Shown here: piece by piece, positions 15,115 through 18,714 of the stretch
How positions within the stretch are numbered: the stretch's first letter is position 1
How the letters are laid out: every line of letters begins with the position of its first letter
NCBI GenBank assembly: GCA_021107195.1
Contig: JAIOTF010000285.1
Location: 1-18,714 of the forward strand
Source of the DNA: Anaerolineaceae bacterium
GTDB lineage: Bacteria > Chloroflexota > Anaerolineae > Anaerolineales > Anaerolineaceae
DNA: 18,714 nucleotides
Direction: 5' to 3'
Notes under the pieces: model-generated
Seen by the model: only the letters and a program-made list of their open reading frames with translations
Databases searched by the model: none
What the model was told of the DNA's origin: nothing
Program-made: the position numbers and the translations under genes

Positions 15115-15125
15115 GCTTACTTGAA

Positions 15126-16070
15126 TTAGAACGACGCCCACTTGCGCAATACATTGCGGATGCGCTGCTTGAGGGGTGGGTCTTTGTGCAGGTGGGGCAG
15201 CCAGGCAGGGTTGGTCTGCTGCACCCAGGCAGCGAATTCCTCCCAATCGAGGGCGCCAAGCTGGCGCAGGCGGTTCACACCCACCTGGACGCCGTAGATC
15301 AGGTAATCCTCCGGGTGGAGGTATTTGATGATACCACGCACCTGGGTATTGAACTCGCGCACTTCTTCTTCATGGCCGCGCTCCACTTCAAAACTGACTG
15401 ACTTGAAGGTGCGCAGCCACTTGCTGCGCTTGTTCATCAACTCATGGTAGTGGAAGGTGCTATCCACCCGTCCCCAGCGCTGGCCGGCGTTGCGGATGAG
15501 GGTGGAGAAAATAATGTCTTCGTTGCGATACAGATAATCGTCGTCAATCTGGGGGAGGACATCATCAAAGGCAGTTCGCCGCCCCATCTGGCTGCCGGAA
15601 TAGGAACGTTCACTCCTGGGTTCCAACGGGTATTCGATCAGGGCAGTGATACGCTGCGGGCATTCAAACCAATCATACTCGCCGCGGTGCTGGTTCATGG
15701 CCTCAAACCAGCCCGGAGGCAGATAAACGTCCGAATGTAAATAGACGAACCACTCGGTCTGCACGGCTTCGATCAATTTGCGGATGCTGTAGCCCAGGGA
15801 AACAAATTCCGTGTGGTCATGCACCTCAACCCGCGGAAACTGGCGGGCTACCTCCAGGGTATCATCAATCACCCCGCCGTCACCCAACAGCAGGCGCTTA
15901 ACCGGAATCTCGCGGTAAATAGAGAGCAAGTTGCTGCGCCACAGCTCATTGGTATGGATCACCGGAATGATCACGTCCACCGCGTCCTGGGGATCGTTCT
16001 CAAAGCGGTCGACCAGGGGGGCATCAGTGAACAGTTCACGAAAAATGCTGTTGTTGGGGAGTTCAACCAT
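15126..16070 (-). CDS. Family 2-like glycosyltransferase (GT-A fold)
   Basis: A 314-residue GT-A enzyme. The nucleotide-binding strand VDVIIPVIHT begins at residue 31, LLLGDGGVIDDT follows at 60-71, and the metal/donor motif appears as YLHSDVYLPPGW (110-121), where SDV stands in for DxD. NEDIIFS (183-189) is the acidic acceptor-side motif usual in GT2. The C-terminal third is charged and helical without membrane segments, so this is a soluble or peripheral transferase rather than a synthase. AGGAG lies nine bases before the ATG, and 52 bases separate it from the stop of the upstream gene, in line with shared transcription. Direction and context place it as the last glycan gene before the purine unit. 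The donor sugar is unknown. Confidence 0.88.
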   Translation of the reverse strand: MVELPNNSIFRELFTDAPLVDRFENDPQDAVDVIIPVIHTNELWRSNLLSIYREIPVKRLLLGDGGVIDDTLEVARQFPRVEVHDHTEFVSLGYSIRKLIEAVQTEWFVYLHSDVYLPPGWFEAMNQHRGEYDWFECPQRITALIEYPLEPRSERSYSGSQMGRRTAFDDVLPQIDDDYLYRNEDIIFSTLIRNAGQRWGRVDSTFHYHELMNKRSKWLRTFKSVSFEVERGHEEEVREFNTQVRGIIKYLHPEDYLIYGVQVGVNRLRQLGALDWEEFAAWVQQTNPAWLPHLHKDPPLKQRIRNVLRKWASF

Positions 16071-16122
16071 AAATCATTTCTCCTGATATAGTCGTTCTCA
16101 GTGAGGACTAATATAAGCCTTA

Positions 16123-17613
16123 CTAAGGACTATGATATTTCCCGATCAGCGAATCGAGCAAGTGTAACATCCGCTGGCCGGTGCGGCCATCCAGAAAGCC
16201 CCAATCGGGAGCAGCCTGGGCCTGAGCCTGGGCAATTTGCTGCAAAAAGGCACTGTCCGTGGTCAGACGGGCCAAAAGCTCCTCAAACCCGGCCTGCTCT
16301 TCGGTGTAGAGCACGCCCTTAACGTGCATGAAACCCTCATAATGATAGCGGTAGACATCATAATTGACCACCGGCTTGCCGCAGGCAATCGCCCAGCGGA
16401 TGGTGGAAGAGACCGAGGTTACGTAAAGATCGCACAGGGGGACAACTTCGGCGGTCGGCTGGCGGGCGATCTTCACCCCCCAGTCTTCGATGTAACGCAT
16501 GTCTTCATACGGCACTGACGGGTGCAGCAAAACGACGATGTTCCAGCCTTTGAGAGCAGCCAGAGAACGCACCCAGAACTCGACCAGGGCCGGGTAGGTT
16601 TGAAAATCACACTGCGGGCGGCCGCCAAGCATGTAGAGTTGATCCGGAGGCAGAGCCGAGAGCAGCATGGGCCTGTCTGCGGGCAGCCCCAGCTCCCGGC
16701 AGAGGGCAGCTTTTCTGGCAGGGGCTTCCTGCGCAGCTGCAGCCAGCATGTCATCGGTAAGCGAGCCGGTATTGACCAACTGCCGGCGCGGCAGGCCGGC
16801 GGCGGTGTAGAACTGCACCATGGCTTCGCTCTCCACGGCGATGGCATCGGCAGATCCGCTGCCTGCCACCCAGGGCAGCGGCGGGGCCAGCCCCAGCCAT
16901 TCCATGGCCAGTACCCGCCCCCAGGGCATGCGGATCAATTTCTTGCCGCGCCAGTCACGCACCCAGTGCGGGTAGAGACGCCCGGCAAAACGGTTCATCA
17001 ACGGGCGCAGGCTGTGTTTGGGATCAGGGAAATAGGACTCGGCCTGGGCCTGACCATTATCCATAGTGGAAGAAACGATCATCGCCGGAATTTTAAGGGC
17101 ATGAGCCGCCTGAATATAAACGGCAGTGTCATAGCCGACCATGTCACCGCCGAGGACCAGAACTTCAGCCTGCACGCGGCGCAGGAAAACTTCCACCTGG
17201 CTGCGTCGCTTTTTTAGAAGACGATACTGGTAAAGAAAACTGCTGCGCCGCCACTGGTAAATGCAACGATGGCGTTTGCTATTCAAGATGGAGAGACGCT
17301 CTACCCATTTTTTCGGAAAGTGCTGTTTGAGGGCGGTTTTCCATCCGCTGGTGGGCGGAATAGACGGTATTTCTGTATCTCCGATCGCAGGGGTTGGCGC
17401 GAAGGGCTGTCCCTGAAAGTCAATCACCTCCAGACCAGCGGCCTGACAGCGAGCCATATCTTGCTGCACGGTTGGATAAGAAATAGAAAAGTAAATTACA
17501 GGCTTATATACAGTCGAATGTATCAGGATTTGACCAGCATTGAACAATTCAATGAAAAACGTATTGGTATGGACGACCAGCAGTGCCCGCTTTGCCATCT
17601 TCTCCACACCCAT
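16123..17613 (-). CDS. GT-B-like surface polysaccharide protein, paralogue A
   Basis: A 496-residue protein homologous along its length to the one at 9057-10439. Shared blocks are LLVV near the start, YPHWV (214-218), AMEWL (236-240), GLP..LVNTG (273-283), LHP (363-365), and residues 392-422 with 29 of 31 identical to the paralogue. At DNA level those 31 codons agree at 78 of 93 bases by hand count. The C-terminal lobe looks like the donor domain of capsule and CDP-glycerol-transferase-like GT-B proteins. The start at 17613 overlaps the upstream stop as TGATG. An alternative ATG at 17598, which aligns better with the paralogue's first residue, has GGAG only three bases ahead. A basic stretch near 113-140 could contact membrane or lipid phosphate. 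The exact transfer reaction is unknown. Confidence 0.8.
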   Translation of the reverse strand: MGVEKMAKRALLVVHTNTFFIELFNAGQILIHSTVYKPVIYFSISYPTVQQDMARCQAAGLEVIDFQGQPFAPTPAIGDTEIPSIPPTSGWKTALKQHFPKKWVERLSILNSKRHRCIYQWRRSSFLYQYRLLKKRRSQVEVFLRRVQAEVLVLGGDMVGYDTAVYIQAAHALKIPAMIVSSTMDNGQAQAESYFPDPKHSLRPLMNRFAGRLYPHWVRDWRGKKLIRMPWGRVLAMEWLGLAPPLPWVAGSGSADAIAVESEAMVQFYTAAGLPRRQLVNTGSLTDDMLAAAAQEAPARKAALCRELGLPADRPMLLSALPPDQLYMLGGRPQCDFQTYPALVEFWVRSLAALKGWNIVVLLHPSVPYEDMRYIEDWGVKIARQPTAEVVPLCDLYVTSVSSTIRWAIACGKPVVNYDVYRYHYEGFMHVKGVLYTEEQAGFEELLARLTTDSAFLQQIAQAQAQAAPDWGFLDGRTGQRMLHLLDSLIGKYHSP

Positions 17614-18554
17614 CAGCCGCGCTTGCGGCCACGCCCGAGCAGGAAGCCCAACACCAAACCGGTCAGCAGGCTGACCACAACCAGGCTGCGTTTGCGCTGC
17701 AACTGGTCAAGCAGGTGATCCAGGGTTGCGGGCGGTTTGGCAAACACCACCTCCCCGCCGACTGTAGTCTCGATCGGAATGCGTGCATATTCTTCCGGCG
17801 GCTGGGGCAGTTCCTTGTCGGCGTACGCCTGCCAGCGCTTGCCTTCCTTGTTCATCATAACTGGTAAACCGTCCACAATGGGATACTTGCGGCCGCAGTA
17901 ATCATCCTGACAGACCAGCCATTGATCATCCACCAGTTTTAGTTTGCCGGGGTCGGGACTGCCATCCCTGGCATGTTCGGCCAGGCAAGCAGGGCAGCGC
18001 AAAGCGGCCAACATGTCTTCCTGCACATCGCCGGTAAAAGCGGTCTCGCCGGGTTCCTTCACAGCGCGCAGCTCGAAATGCAGTCCTTCCAGGATATTAT
18101 TGAGATACTGGCTGAGGAAGTCGAGAATGCGCTCACTGGGGATCCAGCGCAGGACTCTGGCATTGTACTGCTTATCCACCCGTAGCACGTCAAAGCGGGC
18201 CGGGGAGTAATAAGAACGTCCCTGACGTTTGCCAAAAAAATCGAAAGAATGCTCGGTGAATGCCCGCACGTGGGTAGGGTCCATAGCAGTGTAATGACTG
18301 TTCCAGTTGACCACGCGAATGAAGACATGCCCATCGGGACGCAAAATACGGTGAATATCCTCCATCGTGGCAATGGTGTCGGGAATGTGCTCAATGACAT
18401 CGTTCAGGTAAACAGCGTCAAATGTATTGGCAGGGAAAGGATAGGGGCGTTCTTCTAGATTGACGAGGACGTCTACCCCGGTCAGGGGGATAACATCCAA
18501 CCCTACCGCGCCGCTGACCTTCGCTGTTCCGCACCCCAGATCAAGTATGTTCAT
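17613..18554 (-). CDS. SAM methyltransferase with Trm112-like zinc ribbon and C-terminal membrane anchor
   Basis: A 313-residue three-part protein. Residues 1-165 form a class I SAM-dependent methyltransferase: NILDLGCGT (2-10) is the SAM loop, then FDAVYLNDVIEHIPD (45-59) and LRPDGHVFIRV (71-81). Starting directly at the SAM loop is usual in the short type-11 group. Residues 187-235 hold CPAC (187-190), Cys215 and Cys220, then YPIVDGLPVM, which resembles a Trm112-like zinc ribbon. Residues 290-306 are one hydrophobic helix followed by the basic tail RGRKRG, which predicts a C-tail anchor with the enzyme in the cytoplasm. GAGGTGA ahead of the ATG and a promoter further up mark it as first gene of the operon. 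It may methylate the glycan or its lipid carrier at the membrane; this is inference. Confidence 0.85.
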   Translation of the reverse strand: MNILDLGCGTAKVSGAVGLDVIPLTGVDVLVNLEERPYPFPANTFDAVYLNDVIEHIPDTIATMEDIHRILRPDGHVFIRVVNWNSHYTAMDPTHVRAFTEHSFDFFGKRQGRSYYSPARFDVLRVDKQYNARVLRWIPSERILDFLSQYLNNILEGLHFELRAVKEPGETAFTGDVQEDMLAALRCPACLAEHARDGSPDPGKLKLVDDQWLVCQDDYCGRKYPIVDGLPVMMNKEGKRWQAYADKELPQPPEEYARIPIETTVGGEVVFAKPPATLDHLLDQLQRKRSLVVVSLLTGLVLGFLLGRGRKRG

Positions 18555-18588
18555 CTCTTCACCTCAAATCGGTAAAAGGGTTTCTTTA

Positions 18589-18618
18589 ATTATATAGCCT
18601 TTATTTCTATTCTGTCGC
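18589..18618 (-). promoter_or_regulatory. Probable sigma-70-type promoter of the methyltransferase operon
   Basis: On the minus strand GCGACA (18618-18613, four of six matches to TTGACA) is followed after 18 bases by a perfect TATAAT (18594-18589). Transcription would start near 18582, leaving a leader of about 28 bases with the GAGGTGA ribosome site before ATG 18554. Confidence 0.6.
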
Positions 18619-18658
18619 AGCCATTCTGAGTCTGGATTTGCAGCAACGATTTTAATCT

Positions 18659-18686
18659 AACGACTGAAGTCGTTACTACAAACAGT
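18659..18686. repeat. TGTAGTAAC hairpin repeat, copy 2
   Basis: Arms AACGACT (18659-18665) and AGTCGTT (18668-18674) form a perfect seven-pair hairpin, then ACTACAAACAGT. Read on the minus strand it begins ACTGTTTGTAGTAAC, matching 6962-6983 in the hairpin part and 5735-5745 in the leading eleven bases. It lies upstream of the methyltransferase promoter. The last 28 bases of the window (GC-rich, with GCGGGCACCCC) may begin another unit, but are cut off. Confidence 0.6.
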
Positions 18687-18714
18687 ATTAACCTACGGCT
18701 GCGGGCACCCCTCC

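Noticed and set aside
15056..15125. SAM or SAH riboswitch ahead of mtaD
   Set aside because: The gap is only 70 bases and I see no matching conserved core or paired stems.
5685..18714. CRISPR array
   Set aside because: The repeats are few, widely scattered and self-complementary, with no regular spacers and no cas genes.

Overview
The window is a surface-polysaccharide (O-antigen, capsule or S-layer glycan type) gene cluster from a bacterium. Every convincing gene is on the minus strand, so transcription runs from high to low coordinates. It carries glycosyltransferases of several folds, a GDP-mannose 4,6-dehydratase, two Gfo/Idh/MocA sugar oxidoreductases, an asparagine-synthase-type amidotransferase and a methyltransferase. 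The GC-rich coding style, the Shine-Dalgarno sites and the dispersed hairpin repeats (ends TGTCATTGCGAG and TGTAGTAAC) fit an Anaerolineae-like Chloroflexota genome. That placement is an inference from general impression, not from a marker gene.

Region 1 (18714 down to 16070): a recognisable promoter precedes a methyltransferase with a zinc-ribbon and a C-terminal membrane anchor. After it come a large GT-B-like protein and a family 2 glycosyltransferase, closely spaced. Region 2 (15125 down to about 11806): a two-gene purine-salvage unit, an MtaD-like adenosine-type deaminase followed by adenine deaminase (Ade). It has its own probable promoter and a strong hairpin terminator, and sits inside the polysaccharide cluster like a cassette. 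Region 3 (11467 down to 7168): an extended -10 promoter, gmd, a second GT-B-like protein that is a close paralogue of the one in region 1, a Gfo/Idh/MocA gene interrupted by an in-frame TAG, and a DUF115/MptE-like protein. Region 4 (7152 down to 1): a MITE-like element, a second Gfo/Idh/MocA oxidoreductase, about 300 bases of repeat-rich spacer, then a tightly coupled run. That run is a third GT-B-like protein, two GT4-type glycosyltransferases, asnB, and the first 15 codons of another glycosyltransferase cut by the window edge.

Taken together, Gmd would supply GDP-4-keto-6-deoxymannose, the oxidoreductases and AsnB-like enzyme could modify (for example oxidise or amidate) a sugar, the transferases would assemble the glycan, and the anchored methyltransferase could modify it. 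Substrates cannot be read from the sequence. The points most worth a second look are the nonsense codon in an otherwise intact oxidoreductase, the paralogous pair flanking the purine cassette, the methyltransferase/zinc-ribbon/anchor fusion, and a hairpin repeat family whose stem differences are partly compensatory.
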